Notes under the pieces: model-generated | What the model saw: the letters and a program-made list of their open reading frames with translations, nothing else | What the model was told of the DNA's origin: nothing | The model's database searches: none | NCBI RefSeq assembly: GCF_007994075.1 | Contig: NZ_VIWU01000001.1 | Span: 3,906,001 to 3,970,000 of the forward strand | Direction: 5' to 3' | DNA from: Pseudonocardia hierapolitana | GTDB taxonomy: Bacteria > Actinomycetota > Actinomycetes > Mycobacteriales > Pseudonocardiaceae | Length of the DNA: 64,000 nucleotides | Translations under genes and position numbers: made by a program | In this document: positions 20,040-29,501 of the stretch, in pieces | How positions within the stretch are numbered: the stretch's first letter is position 1 | Layout of the letters: every line of letters begins with the position of its first letter

Positions 20040-20461
20040 CAGTCGCCCTCGACCTGGGCCCGCAGCTGCGCGTCCTTCTCGCGCAGCTCCGGTGTGAGCG
20101 CGTCGCCGAAGTCCTCTGCCTCGAAGACCGGACGGATCTCCACCAGGGACTGCTCGCCCGTCGGGTTCGGGATCCGCTTGACCCACTCGATGGCCTCGTC
20201 CATCGACTTGACCTGCCAGACCCAGTAGCCCGCGAGCAGCTCCTTCGTCTCGGCGAACGGCCCGTCGATCACCTTCCGCTCGCTGCCGGCGAACTCGACG
20301 CGCACCCCCTTCGAACTGGGGTGCAGGCCGTCGCCGCCGAGGATCACACCGGCCTTCACCAGCTCCTCGTTGTAGGCCGTCATCTGCTCGAGCAGCTCCT
20401 GGCTCGGCAGCTCGCCGGCCTCGCTCTGCTCGGTGGCCTTGATGAGCACCATGACTCGCAT
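20039..20461 (-). CDS. YciI/DGPF-family protein paired with the ECF42 sigma factor
   Basis: The 140-residue alpha/beta-barrel protein has the DGPF signature VIDGPFAETKELLAGYWVWQVKSMDEAIEWVKR near residue 65. DGPF proteins are the known regulatory targets and genetic partners of ECF42 factors; their biochemical role is unclear. The start is ATG at 20461 (MRVMVLIKA) after GGAGGGACCGAGA. The upstream codons of the long frame are not family-like. Confidence 0.92.
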   Translation of the reverse strand: MRVMVLIKATEQSEAGELPSQELLEQMTAYNEELVKAGVILGGDGLHPSSKGVRVEFAGSERKVIDGPFAETKELLAGYWVWQVKSMDEAIEWVKRIPNPTGEQSLVEIRPVFEAEDFGDALTPELREKDAQLRAQVEGD

Positions 20462-20499
20462 TCTCGGTCCCTCCTGTTGTCCGGTTTGCGTCCCACCTG

Positions 20500-20529
20500 T
20501 GCGGCGAGCGAGCGACGCCGATATCGACA
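20500..20529 (-). promoter_or_regulatory. Candidate ECF42-dependent promoter
   Basis: On the minus strand TGTCGA (20529-20524) precedes GCTCGC-rich sequence, about 65 bp upstream of the YciI start. TGTCGA is the reported -35 element of ECF42 targets. The -10 (CGA/T-C type) is only loosely matched, so autoregulation is likely but unproven. Confidence 0.45.
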
Positions 20530-20730
20530 CCGGGGCGAGTGTGTCCTACGTCACTCCGCCGCGGCCCAACCCTCGGGTGCCGTACGCGATCGATACGGGT
20601 GCGCGGGCCGGAACAACAGGCCCGCAGGCGGGCCGCGGCCGGTGCCTCTGGGGGGTGGTGCCGGCCGCGGTTGCCGGGTACCCGTGCGCGTCGCCGCGAC
20701 GGACCCCACGCGCGGATCTGCCGCATCGCG

Positions 20731-21561
20731 TCAAGCGCGGTGGAGCGGGCCGTCGATCACGTCCGGGCTGACGGCCCTCGCCCGCCAGAGCGCTTCGGCC
20801 ACGTACCGGTTCCGCCGCTCGGCGCGCTGGTCCCGGGTCTCGTCGCTCGACTCCTCGTCGAGCCACGGCGGCCAGGACGGGAACACCTGATCCGCCCGCC
20901 GGCCGTCGGTCAACCGCGCATTTGCCACCCGCTCGGCCAAGCCGTGCAACTGGCGACCGAGCACGGTGATCAGGTTCTGCTCGGCGATCGTCCAGCCGAG
21001 CTGCTCCAACCGGTTGGCGACATCGCGACCGGACCACCCGGCGTTGTGCGGGCGCCTGCGGCACGGCATGCACGGCCAGGCCAACGCGTGCCCCACCGTC
21101 CAGGCGAGGGACGAGCGCTCCAGGTTGATCTGCAGCAGGAGCGTGGTCCCGCTGTTGTCGGGGGTGTCCGGCGCGCCGAAGTCCTCGGCGCGCAACACCG
21201 TGAGCTCGAAGTCCACGTACTGGCCCGACGGCGTGGGGCTGACGTAGCTCGTGCCCAACGTCAGGACCACCGGCTCGGGCCGGACGATGCCGTCGACCAC
21301 CACGCTGCTCCCCCGCTGGCTGCGAATCGCCACGCCGACGGTGCCGACCCGGAGCTCGAGCTGGCGGACGGAGAGGTCCGGACGGGCGTCGGGGACCGCC
21401 AGGTGGGTTGCTGCGAGCTCGGGGCGGGCGGCGAGGAACTCCTCGTCGCGGCGTCCGACCGTCCAGACCTGGCTCGGATACAGGTCGACGGCTTGCGGTG
21501 CCCGGGATCCGGGTGGGATCAGCCCGCTCAGGCGCGCGGTCGGCTCTGCCCCCCTGATCAC
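20731..21561 (-). CDS. FHA-like domain protein of the secretion/kinase island
   Basis: The 276-residue protein has no signal peptide. Residues about 25-120 resemble an FHA fold: WTVGRRDE, LAVPDARPDLSVRQLELRVG with the conserved S-x-x-x-L/H position as SVRQL, then a VVVDG turn. FHA domains bind phosphothreonine. The C-terminal half (about 140-250) has a cysteine pair (PCMPC) and a helical WSGRDVANRLEQLGW block that I do not recognise. The gene begins at a GTG with a CATAACAT -10-like element 7 bp upstream and no ribosome-binding site, so it is probably leaderless. A kinase and an FHA/FtsK ATPase nearby suggest a phospho-signalling role. Confidence 0.65.
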   Translation of the reverse strand: MIRGAEPTARLSGLIPPGSRAPQAVDLYPSQVWTVGRRDEEFLAARPELAATHLAVPDARPDLSVRQLELRVGTVGVAIRSQRGSSVVVDGIVRPEPVVLTLGTSYVSPTPSGQYVDFELTVLRAEDFGAPDTPDNSGTTLLLQINLERSSLAWTVGHALAWPCMPCRRRPHNAGWSGRDVANRLEQLGWTIAEQNLITVLGRQLHGLAERVANARLTDGRRADQVFPSWPPWLDEESSDETRDQRAERRNRYVAEALWRARAVSPDVIDGPLHRA

Positions 21562-21800
21562 AGGTTGATGTTATGCGGATCCGAAGAACTCTTCCTGCCT
21601 CGGTGGCGGGCCCGGCTGCGACCGTCCTCGCACGTACGAGGAGACCGAGGAATCGCTGCGCGCGGCGCGGGTCGCGATCCCGGTTTCTTGTTCCATTCCG
21701 GCCCGCGACGCGGGGCCCTGCCCGTAGCCTCCGCGGCTGTGGACGGGTCCACCGCGCGGGTCGCCGACCACCCGGCCACGTCAGCACCCACGGAGACGGC

Positions 21801-23139
21801 ATGAGCACTCCGGTCCCACTGGTCACCCCGATACCGGTGATCCCGAACAGGTCCGCCGCGTATCCGCGCAGCTGGCTACGGTGGAGGCCCGCGCCCGGGA
21901 GATCGAGTCGCGGCTGCGCGCGATCGAGACCGGGGTCGGGCCGCAGATGTGGCGCGGCCAGGCCGCCGACGGGTTCGCCGCGCTACTGGCCGAGACCGGC
22001 CCGGACCTCACCAGGCTCGCCGCCTCTTACGGCGCGGCGAGCCAGGCCCTGGCGACCTACGCCACCGAGCTCGCCGCCGCCCAGGACGCAGCACGCGCCG
22101 CCGAGGCCGAGGCGACCACGGCGTCCGGCGACCGTGACCGGGCCACCGCCGAGCGCGACTCAGCGGACGCGGTCCGGCACGCCGCCGCTGCCGACGAGGC
22201 CCGCGCCCGGCTCGACCCACTCGCGGCCGGGGACGCGGAGCAACGCCGCGCCGACGCCCTCGAGCGTGCGAGCACAGCGGGCGCCGCTGTCGATCAAGCT
22301 GATCAGGCACTTCGAGCCGCGCAGCAGAAGGCCGACGGGGCAGCGGACCGACGGGATGCCGCCGCGGTCAGGTGCGTGCGCGAGCTCGACGCCGCCAGCA
22401 GCGCCGGGATCAACATCCGCTACCTGACACAGGCGCAAGACCGCACCAGGCGGGCCGTCGCCTGCCGGGCGTCACGCCGCCGTCGCCGGGAACATCGCCG
22501 ATGAGATCGGCAAGAACATCACGGACGATCTCCGGGACAAGTGGTTGCTCCACGCGTCGGACCTCACGGTCGGCGGCGTCGCCGGAGGCATTGCGACACA
22601 TCGCGTGAGCGGTCTTTTGCGGGAATCCACCGGGCTGACGGATGAGGCCGGGACGGCCGACGAGAGATATCGCGCCGCACCGGGTGGATCGCCGGAGGCG
22701 AGATTCCAGAACGAGCTGGCTCAGCGCAAGCGCGACGAGGCCGATGCGCTGAGGCGGCGGGCCGACTCGGTCGGCCGCAGGGTCGGTACCAGGATCGGGG
22801 TCACCGGCCTGGGAATCAGCGCATGCCGGAATCGGCTACGACATCCTGAACGGCAAGCCGCTCGTCAAGGCAGCGGTCTCCGGTGTCGGTGGCACTCTCG
22901 CCGCAGGCGTGACCGGGGCGAGGTTCGGAGCGTTGATCGGGTCCGTCGTAGGAGGCCCGGTGGTCGGAACGGCGGCCGGTGCGGTGATCGGCTGGGGCTT
23001 CGGGGTCGCCACCAGCGCTGTCATCGATTGGGGATACGACCAACTACCGAAGCCGCTGAAGGAAGCGGTCGAGAACGCGACCAGGCCCATCGACGATGCG
23101 GTCAAGGGAGCAAAGAAGATCTGGGACGCCATTTTTTGA
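21801..23139 (+). pseudogene. WXG-type secreted protein gene, broken by three frameshifts
   Basis: A good start (ATG 21801 after GGAGACGGC) reads MSTPVPL and then loses frame. One extra base near 21820 would restore GHPDTGDPEQVRRVSAQLA, leading into a helical domain with a WXG motif (MWRGQAADGF) and a long coiled coil (residues about 60-200). The frame shifts again near 22465, continuing as NIADEIGKNITDDLRDKW and GTADERYRAAPGGSPEARF. It shifts a third time near 22822, ending in a glycine-zipper-like segment (GALIGSVVGGPVVGTAAGAVIG) and stopping at 23139. Reassembled, it would be about 445 residues, like a type VII secretion substrate or toxin carrier. Sequencing error is possible, but the neighbours are intact. 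Confidence 0.7.
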
Positions 23140-23192
23140 CGGCTCGCTCGGGACGGGAAGGGAGCCATCGTGTTGGTGAGGGAGACGGCATC

Positions 23193-24062
23193 GTGAGAAG
23201 AGTCGGCAATGGCACTGCTCGGCTGCCCTGGCCGGCCGAGTGGTCCACACCTCGACCCAGGCCGGCGACGGTGCTGGGGGACGGGTTTCTGGGTGCCCTC
23301 ACGCTGGGGTTCACCGGGCTCGGTGCTCTGGCCTCGTCCGCCGGCGATCTCGGCACTGCCGCGTTCTTCTTCGCCGGTGGCGCCTTCCCGGGTGTGCTCA
23401 CCGCGCTCTCCCTGTCGATGTGGCGGCTGCGCCGTCGCACGTCATCGCGCGCGGTCAGGTCGCGGCCGACCGCACATGGCCGCGGGGGCGTCGTGCTGTG
23501 CTTCTCGACCTGGCGGTACTACGGCCTCACCGCGGCCCTCCTGATGGGCTCCGCCTTTCTGGGAGTGCACGCAGCCGGCGGTGTCCTGGGTTGGGAGATG
23601 CCTCCCCCGGTACCCCAGGCCAATGCGATCGCGGTCGCCATCGCCGGGTTCGGTGCATTGCTCTTCCTGTGGCTGTTCATCGAGTTCGTCAGTGGGCGCA
23701 TCGTGAAGGGCTGGCTGGCATTGACGCCGGCCGGGATCCACCATCGGAGTCACACGTTCGAGCACTTCGTTCCGTGGAGCGCGGTGCTCGAGGTGTCCGC
23801 GATGGAACTCGGCGCCGGGCCGCTCATCGTCGTGCGGACGTTCCCTTCGGATGGTGCATGGATACGTCGGACGCATTGGATGGGCAAGCCGGACGAATTC
23901 GGACTGCTTCCGTCCCTCGTTGTACGTGCACGCTCGCTCGCGGTCGATCCGGCGGTGGCATACCACGCTCTGCGGTACTACCACGCTCATCCCGAGTCCC
24001 GAGGCGAGCTCCTCACGCCGGTGGGTGAGCGGCGCATTCGAAGCGGGAACGTCGTCGCTTGA
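23193..24062 (+). CDS. Membrane protein with two hydrophobic hairpins and a cytoplasmic C-terminal domain
   Basis: The 289-residue protein has four predicted transmembrane segments: about residues 35-75 (GALTLGFTGLGALAS; AAFFFAGGAFPGVLTALSL) and about 110-170 (YYGLTAALLMGSAFLGV; AIAVAIAGFGALLFLWLFIEF). The C-terminal part (TPAGIHHRSHTFEHFVPWSAVLEVSAMEL) resembles a PH-like bacterial domain. The start is GTG 23193, with GGGAGACGGC upstream as for the preceding gene. Such proteins often accompany WXG genes in actinomycetes, so it may be an immunity or transport partner. No firm family was recognised. Confidence 0.65.
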   Translation: MRRVGNGTARLPWPAEWSTPRPRPATVLGDGFLGALTLGFTGLGALASSAGDLGTAAFFFAGGAFPGVLTALSLSMWRLRRRTSSRAVRSRPTAHGRGGVVLCFSTWRYYGLTAALLMGSAFLGVHAAGGVLGWEMPPPVPQANAIAVAIAGFGALLFLWLFIEFVSGRIVKGWLALTPAGIHHRSHTFEHFVPWSAVLEVSAMELGAGPLIVVRTFPSDGAWIRRTHWMGKPDEFGLLPSLVVRARSLAVDPAVAYHALRYYHAHPESRGELLTPVGERRIRSGNVVA

Positions 24063-24095
24063 CGAGGCTCCATATACCGACCGAACGGAGGAGTC

Positions 24096-24410
24096 ATGAG
24101 CAGGGCCGCTGTGAAGATTGAAATTCCACCCGTGGTGTATGTGCCGTGTTCGCCGCTGACCAATGGTGCTGAGGACCTGATCGTCGATCTTCGACCGACG
24201 CGGGACGGCCCGTTGGCGCTCCTCGTGTACTCAGCCCTCGACCGCTTGGTGGACTGCTGCGGCGACGAGCAGCCGTGGGTCGTCATGCCGACGGTGAGCT
24301 TGGAGAAGGTCCGCCAGGAAACCCATTTCGAACTCCTCCTGCTCGACGTCGAGATTCCCGAGGAGTTCCGACGTCGCGCCGCCGCCGCGCTGCCGCAACC
24401 GGGTCTCTAG
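24096..24410 (+). CDS. SAV_915-family small protein
   Basis: The 104-residue soluble protein matches the pattern of the SAV_915 family of SseB-like proteins: YVPCSPL, LLVYSALDRLVDCCGDEQPWVVMPTVSLEKVRQET and LLLDVEIPEEFR. These are small partners frequently found with WXG/type VII genes in actinomycetes, with no known biochemical role. The start is ATG 24096, preceded by ACGGAGGAG. Its TAG stop lies in CTAG, and the ATPase gene on the opposite strand uses the other half of the same CTAG as its own TAG. Confidence 0.75.
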   Translation: MSRAAVKIEIPPVVYVPCSPLTNGAEDLIVDLRPTRDGPLALLVYSALDRLVDCCGDEQPWVVMPTVSLEKVRQETHFELLLLDVEIPEEFRRRAAAALPQPGL

Positions 24411-27400
24411 ACCTCCGGCACCTGACCCAGCAGCATCCTTCCTTCCGCCACCAGGTAGGCCCGGCCGGGCGGTCCGCTGAACCCCATGCCCCGCTCCAAC
24501 GTCACCCCGACGTTGGCGGCGACGAGGTGGTTGGGCGGGCAGAGCAGCACGACGGAGCCCGGGCGGGTCCGTGCGACCTTCAACAGGCCGGTGGCCCCGA
24601 AGCCGAACGAGTCCAGCAGCGCCACGACGGCGAGCGACGGGCCGTCGGGTTTCGTGAAGCGCTCGACCATGTCGTCATCGGGCGGGAAGCGGTCGACGTC
24701 GTCGAGCACGACGAGATCGGCTGGGGAACGGTTAAGGACGTCGGCGACCTCGCCGCTCGTCACCACCTCGACCCCGGCCTCGGCCGCGCACTCGTGGACC
24801 GGCGTTCGACGGTGGACGCCGAGCAGCACGCGAAGGCCGCTCCCCCCGGCGGACGCGGCGACAGCGGCGGCGGCGGTGCTGCGGCCGGAGCCGGCCGGGC
24901 CGGCGATCACCAGCGGCCCGGCGTCCAGGCTCGCCCATACGGGGCTCAGCCGGTCGCCGCTCACTCCCAGCAGGATGTGCTTCCCGGTCGTCGGCCGGGC
25001 GCCGAGGCGGGTGGCATCGGCCAGCGTGATCTGCTCCGGCAGCCGGTCCAGTCGCATTGGTGCGCGTGCAGTGCCCGGATCCTCGGCGTCGGCGTGCAGC
25101 CGGGCTGCGATGTCGGCCAGCGCGGCCGCCTGCGCCGGGCCGGACGGATCGGTCGCGAGCAGGGGCACCTGGACCTGCCCTCCGTCACCGGCCCACAGGG
25201 CGCGCCCGGGCGGGAGGTCCTCCGGCAGATTGCGCACCTGTAGGCCGAGCAGGGTCGCGTCCGTCGGGTTGTTCAGCCGCAGGCACAGCCGATGGGTGAG
25301 CCGAGCGAGCAGGCGGGACTTGAGTATCCGTTCGTCCCCCGCCAGGCACACCGTGACCCCCGCGGCGGCTCCTCCGGAGAGCAGTTCGAGCATCGTCGTC
25401 TGGGCTGCGCCGTCGACGCTCTCGAGCAGTCCTTCCCAGCCGTCGACGAGCAGCACGACGTGCGGCGGCGCATCGGCGGCGCCCCGCGACCACAGCTCGG
25501 CGACGCTCGTCGCCCCGAGCCGGCTCAGGTCGCGGCGCCGATCCCGCATGGTCGTGGCGAGCCGGTTGAGCAGCCGTTCCAGCCGCTCGGAGTCGTCGGG
25601 GGCGACCACGACCCCGGTGTGGGGCAGTGCGTCGAGCCCCGAGAGGCCGCCGAATCCGTCAACGACGTGCAGGTGCAGCTCGGCCGCATCGGCGGCACGG
25701 GCTAGGCCCACGGCGACCGCGCGCAGCGCGGTGGTGCGGCCGCTGCGACCGCTTCCGACGATCGCGAGGTGGCCCGAACCGAGCGGCACCTCCAGAACGT
25801 CCTGGCGCTGCTCCTGGGGCCGGTCCCACAGCCCGAGCGGGATCGCGAACCTCGTCGGCGGCAGAGCGTCCAGGGCCAGCGCGGGGGGCAGCGGCGGCAG
25901 CCACGGTCGGTAGGGCGGGGTGAGGCCCTCGGCGTCGGCGGCCGCGCGCACCGCGTCCACGAGGACGTTCAGGTCCGTGGCCAGCTCGTCCTTGCTCGCC
26001 TCGGCCGCCGGCGGAGGGGTCATGTCGAACCAGCGCAGTGCGACGGCCCGTCGGACGTTTCCCGGGGTCGAGCGCCTGGGCGCCGTGATCCGAGCCGTCT
26101 GCAGCAGCTGCGGCGGGCCGCCGCCTCGGACGAGCAGGGCCCGGCCGGGGTGGGCGTTGGGGAGGTAGGCGGCGTCGGGCGTATCGATGACGTCCTGGCT
26201 GTCGCCGATCTCCTTGACCCGCAGGCACACCCGGAGGTCGGTGTTGGCGCGGATCTGGCCGTCGACGACCCCCGCCGCCTTCTGCGTCGCCAGGACCAGG
26301 TGAACCCCCAGCGAGCGACCGATCCTCGCCACGTTGACGAGGCCGTCGACCAGCGACTGGAGCTGTTCCTCGAGCTCCGCCAGCTCGTCGGCGACCACGA
26401 CGAGCCGGGGAAACGGCGGCAACGTCGGATCGGCGAGCGCTCGCCGCCGGTAGTCGGCGAGGTCCTCGGCACCGGCGGCGGCCAGCTGCGCCTGGCGCCT
26501 GTTCAGCTCGGCGCGGAGCGACGACAGGGCCCTGGCGGCGAGCCGCGTGTCCAGGTTCGTGACGGAGCCGACGACGTGCGGCAGGGCGTCCAGGTCCTTG
26601 AAGGTGGCGCCGCCCTTGTAGTCGAGGAACAGGAAGTTGAGCCCCGTCGGCGGGTTCGCCCTCGCCAGGCCGGCGATCAGCGTGCGCAGGAAGTCGCTCT
26701 TGCCGGAGCCGGAGATGCCCGCGACCAGGGCGTGCGGGCCGTCGCGGGCGATGTCCACGAGGACGGGACCGTCGGCGTCCGCGCCGATGACGACCTCGGT
26801 CTGGTCCTGGAGCAGCCCCCACGCTGCCCGGATCTCGCCCGCCTCCGGCTCGCCGGCCAGCTCGGTCAGCCGGATCGACGAGGGAACGTCATGGCCGGGC
26901 GCGTCGCCGACGCGGCGCACCGGAGCCAGTGCCCGGGCCACGAGCTCGGCGGTGCCCGGGGTGATCTCGTCGGGCACGACCGTCGGCGACTCCCCGCGGT
27001 CGACGCGCAGGACCACGTCCCGCCCGGTCGCCACCAAGCGCGCCCGCGCGCCGTCGGGCAGCTGCCGTTCGTCGGTCTCGGCGCACACGAAGCGCAGGCC
27101 GGCGGCCGGTCCTCGGTTCAGGAGGTTGGTGAGCTGGGGTCGACGACGCAGATCCGCGGTGCCGGCGAGTACGACGACGAGATCCGGACGGGCACGCCGA
27201 TCGGAGGACGGCTCGCGCGATCGGCCCGCGGAGCGGCGCTGCAGCTCGTCCCCCAGGGACTTGATCATCCTTTCCGCGCCCTGCGCATCCCACCCGGCCC
27301 GGACGGATCCGTCGTCCGTCCGGAGGTGGGGCAGCCAGCGCAGCCAGCCGAGCTGCTCCTCGCCCGCGTCCGGAGCGATGACGGCGATCCGCAGTTCGTC

Positions 27401-28615
27401 CGGGCTGTGGTGGACGGCCAGCTGGGTGACCACCCAGGCGAGCTGGGTGTCGACCCAGCCGGGCGGGCCCGCGAGTCCGAGCATCGGCTGGGCGACCAGG
27501 CTGATCCCGAGCGGTGCCAGCCGCAGCACGGGCGGTGACCAGTCCTGGGGCGGATCACCGGTGATCTTCACGGCGGCCGGGCGGTCGGCCCGGCCCAACC
27601 GGACCGCGAGCCAGTCGTCGTCGGCCGGTTGTCGTTCCCACAGCTGGGCCCTCGGCGTGATGGCCGTACGCACCGTGGTCGCCGGGTCCGGCCAGGCGGC
27701 CCGCAGGTCGGCGTCCTCGTCGTCGGTGGCCGCCTCGATCCGCACGCGCGCCGCGGTCAGCTCGGAGTGGTACGTCTCCTCGTTGCGCAGGCCGCGGCGC
27801 GCCTGCCTGCGCCGCTCGGTCCACCAGCTGCCGATCAACATGAGCGGGCTCAGCAGGCCGAACAGGAGGAAGATCGCGTTCCGCAGCACGAGGGCCATCA
27901 CGACGGCGGCGACCAGCGGGAGCAGCGCGGGGAGCACCGGGAAGCCGCGATCGTCGTCGTCGGCGGGGACGGCAGGCATCGCGACGGTCGGCGGTTCGAA
28001 GCGGGCCGGCCGCGATCTGGGGGTGCGGTTGAGCAGGACCTCGCCGGAGTCCCCGCGCCTCACGACTGCCGCCCTGTCCCGCAGCGCCTCCACCACCAGG
28101 CGGCTCCCGCCGATCTGGATGACCTTGCCGTCGACGTCCGCGGCGCCCGCGACCGCGCGCCCGTCCAGCAGCACGCCGTTGCGGGAACCGAGGTCGGCGA
28201 GCGTCACGCGGTTGGGCCCGACGACGAGTTGGGCGTGCTTGCGGGACACGTCGGGATCGTCGAGTACGAGCTGGCAGGAGGCCGCGCGCCCCATGACCAC
28301 GGCCTGGCCGGGCACGAGGGGGAGCTCGGTTCCGGCGGCGGCACCGGACACCACCCGGAGCACGAGCGGCGGCGCGAATCGCACGGGGGCGAGCTGCGGC
28401 CCGCGACCGTAGTGCAGCACGCTGCCGTCCCGCAGCGGCGAGACGGCGACGGGCTGCTCGGGCGTCAGAGGGCCGCCGTCCACCACCGGGGTGCCCTGCA
28501 CCGGGATGACCGTGCCGATCATGGTCAGGACGTCGCTGACGCGGTCGGAGGGCTCGCAGTCGACGTGGACGTCGCTCTTGACGCCGGTGGCGTCGTCCTC
28601 CACGGTCAGTCGCAT
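24407..28615 (-). CDS. EssC-like FHA/FtsK-SpoIIIE membrane ATPase
   Basis: This 1402-residue protein has the order: small N-terminal beta domain (1-73), FHA domain (about 95-175; MGRAASCQLVLDDPDVSRKHA and LGSRNGVLLDG), two transmembrane helices (about 227-265), and three FtsK-like ATPase modules. Walker A motifs are GISGSGKS at 633-640, GSGRSGRTT at 953-961 and GPAGSGRST in the last module. Walker B is VVVADELAE at 739-747. The arrangement matches EssC, the motor of type VII secretion, rather than DNA-translocating FtsK (no gamma domain). Module 1 looks catalytically complete. It presumably exports WXG-type proteins, with the FHA reading kinase phosphorylation. The start is ATG 28615. Confidence 0.88.
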   Translation of the reverse strand: MRLTVEDDATGVKSDVHVDCEPSDRVSDVLTMIGTVIPVQGTPVVDGGPLTPEQPVAVSPLRDGSVLHYGRGPQLAPVRFAPPLVLRVVSGAAAGTELPLVPGQAVVMGRAASCQLVLDDPDVSRKHAQLVVGPNRVTLADLGSRNGVLLDGRAVAGAADVDGKVIQIGGSRLVVEALRDRAAVVRRGDSGEVLLNRTPRSRPARFEPPTVAMPAVPADDDDRGFPVLPALLPLVAAVVMALVLRNAIFLLFGLLSPLMLIGSWWTERRRQARRGLRNEETYHSELTAARVRIEAATDDEDADLRAAWPDPATTVRTAITPRAQLWERQPADDDWLAVRLGRADRPAAVKITGDPPQDWSPPVLRLAPLGISLVAQPMLGLAGPPGWVDTQLAWVVTQLAVHHSPDELRIAVIAPDAGEEQLGWLRWLPHLRTDDGSVRAGWDAQGAERMIKSLGDELQRRSAGRSREPSSDRRARPDLVVVLAGTADLRRRPQLTNLLNRGPAAGLRFVCAETDERQLPDGARARLVATGRDVVLRVDRGESPTVVPDEITPGTAELVARALAPVRRVGDAPGHDVPSSIRLTELAGEPEAGEIRAAWGLLQDQTEVVIGADADGPVLVDIARDGPHALVAGISGSGKSDFLRTLIAGLARANPPTGLNFLFLDYKGGATFKDLDALPHVVGSVTNLDTRLAARALSSLRAELNRRQAQLAAAGAEDLADYRRRALADPTLPPFPRLVVVADELAELEEQLQSLVDGLVNVARIGRSLGVHLVLATQKAAGVVDGQIRANTDLRVCLRVKEIGDSQDVIDTPDAAYLPNAHPGRALLVRGGGPPQLLQTARITAPRRSTPGNVRRAVALRWFDMTPPPAAEASKDELATDLNVLVDAVRAAADAEGLTPPYRPWLPPLPPALALDALPPTRFAIPLGLWDRPQEQRQDVLEVPLGSGHLAIVGSGRSGRTTALRAVAVGLARAADAAELHLHVVDGFGGLSGLDALPHTGVVVAPDDSERLERLLNRLATTMRDRRRDLSRLGATSVAELWSRGAADAPPHVVLLVDGWEGLLESVDGAAQTTMLELLSGGAAAGVTVCLAGDERILKSRLLARLTHRLCLRLNNPTDATLLGLQVRNLPEDLPPGRALWAGDGGQVQVPLLATDPSGPAQAAALADIAARLHADAEDPGTARAPMRLDRLPEQITLADATRLGARPTTGKHILLGVSGDRLSPVWASLDAGPLVIAGPAGSGRSTAAAAVAASAGGSGLRVLLGVHRRTPVHECAAEAGVEVVTSGEVADVLNRSPADLVVLDDVDRFPPDDDMVERFTKPDGPSLAVVALLDSFGFGATGLLKVARTRPGSVVLLCPPNHLVAANVGVTLERGMGFSGPPGRAYLVAEGRMLLGQVPEV

Positions 28616-28897
28616 CCGTACCCCGGTTCCCCCTCTGCCGGCCGACGCGCAGAAACTAGCTCGTTTCCTCGACCGAACTCCACGATCGAGCAATCGCATC
28701 GACCTGAGCCAGGCATTGCTGTCGGTCTCGGCGAGTTGGGCTTCGCGTCGGGCGCTACGCTCGCCCGGTCTCTAGTGCGGTGGCGCGGCCGGCCCGGTCA
28801 TCCGGGCATTTGGACGGCCGCTCGCGACAGGACCGAACGCCCAGACCCGACGCTTCTGGCGGTCGTGACGCCCTGACCGCACGCGAAAGGCGACCTC

Positions 28898-29498
28898 GTG
28901 TCGACCGATCGCTATTTCGCGCTGGCTCGCGTTCCCGGCGCTCTGGCGTTCCTCTGCACCTCGAGCCTGGGGCGTCTCGGCGTCGCGATGTCCAGGCTGG
29001 GGCTGCTCGCGACCGTTCGGGACGGCAGCGGCTCCTTCGCCGTTGCGGGCGCGGTCGCTGCCGCCTTCGCCGTGGCGGAAGCGGTGGGTGCGCCGCACGT
29101 CGCGCGTGCGATGGACCGTTGCGGCCAACGGCGCGTACTGGCCGCGACCTCGCTCAGCCACTCCGCAGCGGTCGGCGGGCTGCTCGTGGCCACGACGGCG
29201 AGTCCCGCGCTTCCGCTGCTGTGCGCGTTGGCGCGCTTGCCGGCGCGTCGCTGCCCCGCATCGGATCCGCGTCGGCCGTTCGCTGGAGGCCTGCGTTCCC
29301 GCCTCGGAGCTGACCCGGGCGCTGACGTGGTCGGCTTCCGCCAGTGCAGCGGGCATCGCCACGGCAGGCGGGCTCGCCGGCATCGTCGTCGAAGCCGGCG
29401 GGGCTGCCTCCGGGTTCCTGCTCACGGTGGCGGCCGCATGCCTCGTCGCGCTCGCCGCCTGCTTCGCGCGAGCATCTCACGGCGACGTTACGCTCTGA
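28898..29498 (+). pseudogene. Major facilitator superfamily transporter remnant
   Basis: The reading frame begins MSTDRYFALARVPGALAFLCTSSLGRLGVAM, a typical start of drug-type MFS proteins. It continues through about three helices to SPALPLLCALA (near 29230). The sequence ASLPRIGSASAVRW is in a second frame, and the final LEACVPASELTRALTWSASAS...LLTVAAACLVALAACFARA is in a third. The last part resembles the end of a full-length (about 400-residue) MFS protein, so the middle is missing. It is frameshifted and internally deleted, and probably non-functional. The kinase gene starts 4 bp after its stop. Confidence 0.7.
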
Positions 29499-29501
29499 TG
29501 C

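Noticed and set aside
21558..21791. Small frames in the divergent FHA/WXG intergenic region
   Set aside because: No ribosome-binding site, no domain, and overlapping alternatives on both strands; better read as promoter space.
24407..28615. DNA translocase FtsK
   Set aside because: No C-terminal gamma winged helix; FHA plus three ATPase modules fits the EssC/EccC type instead.
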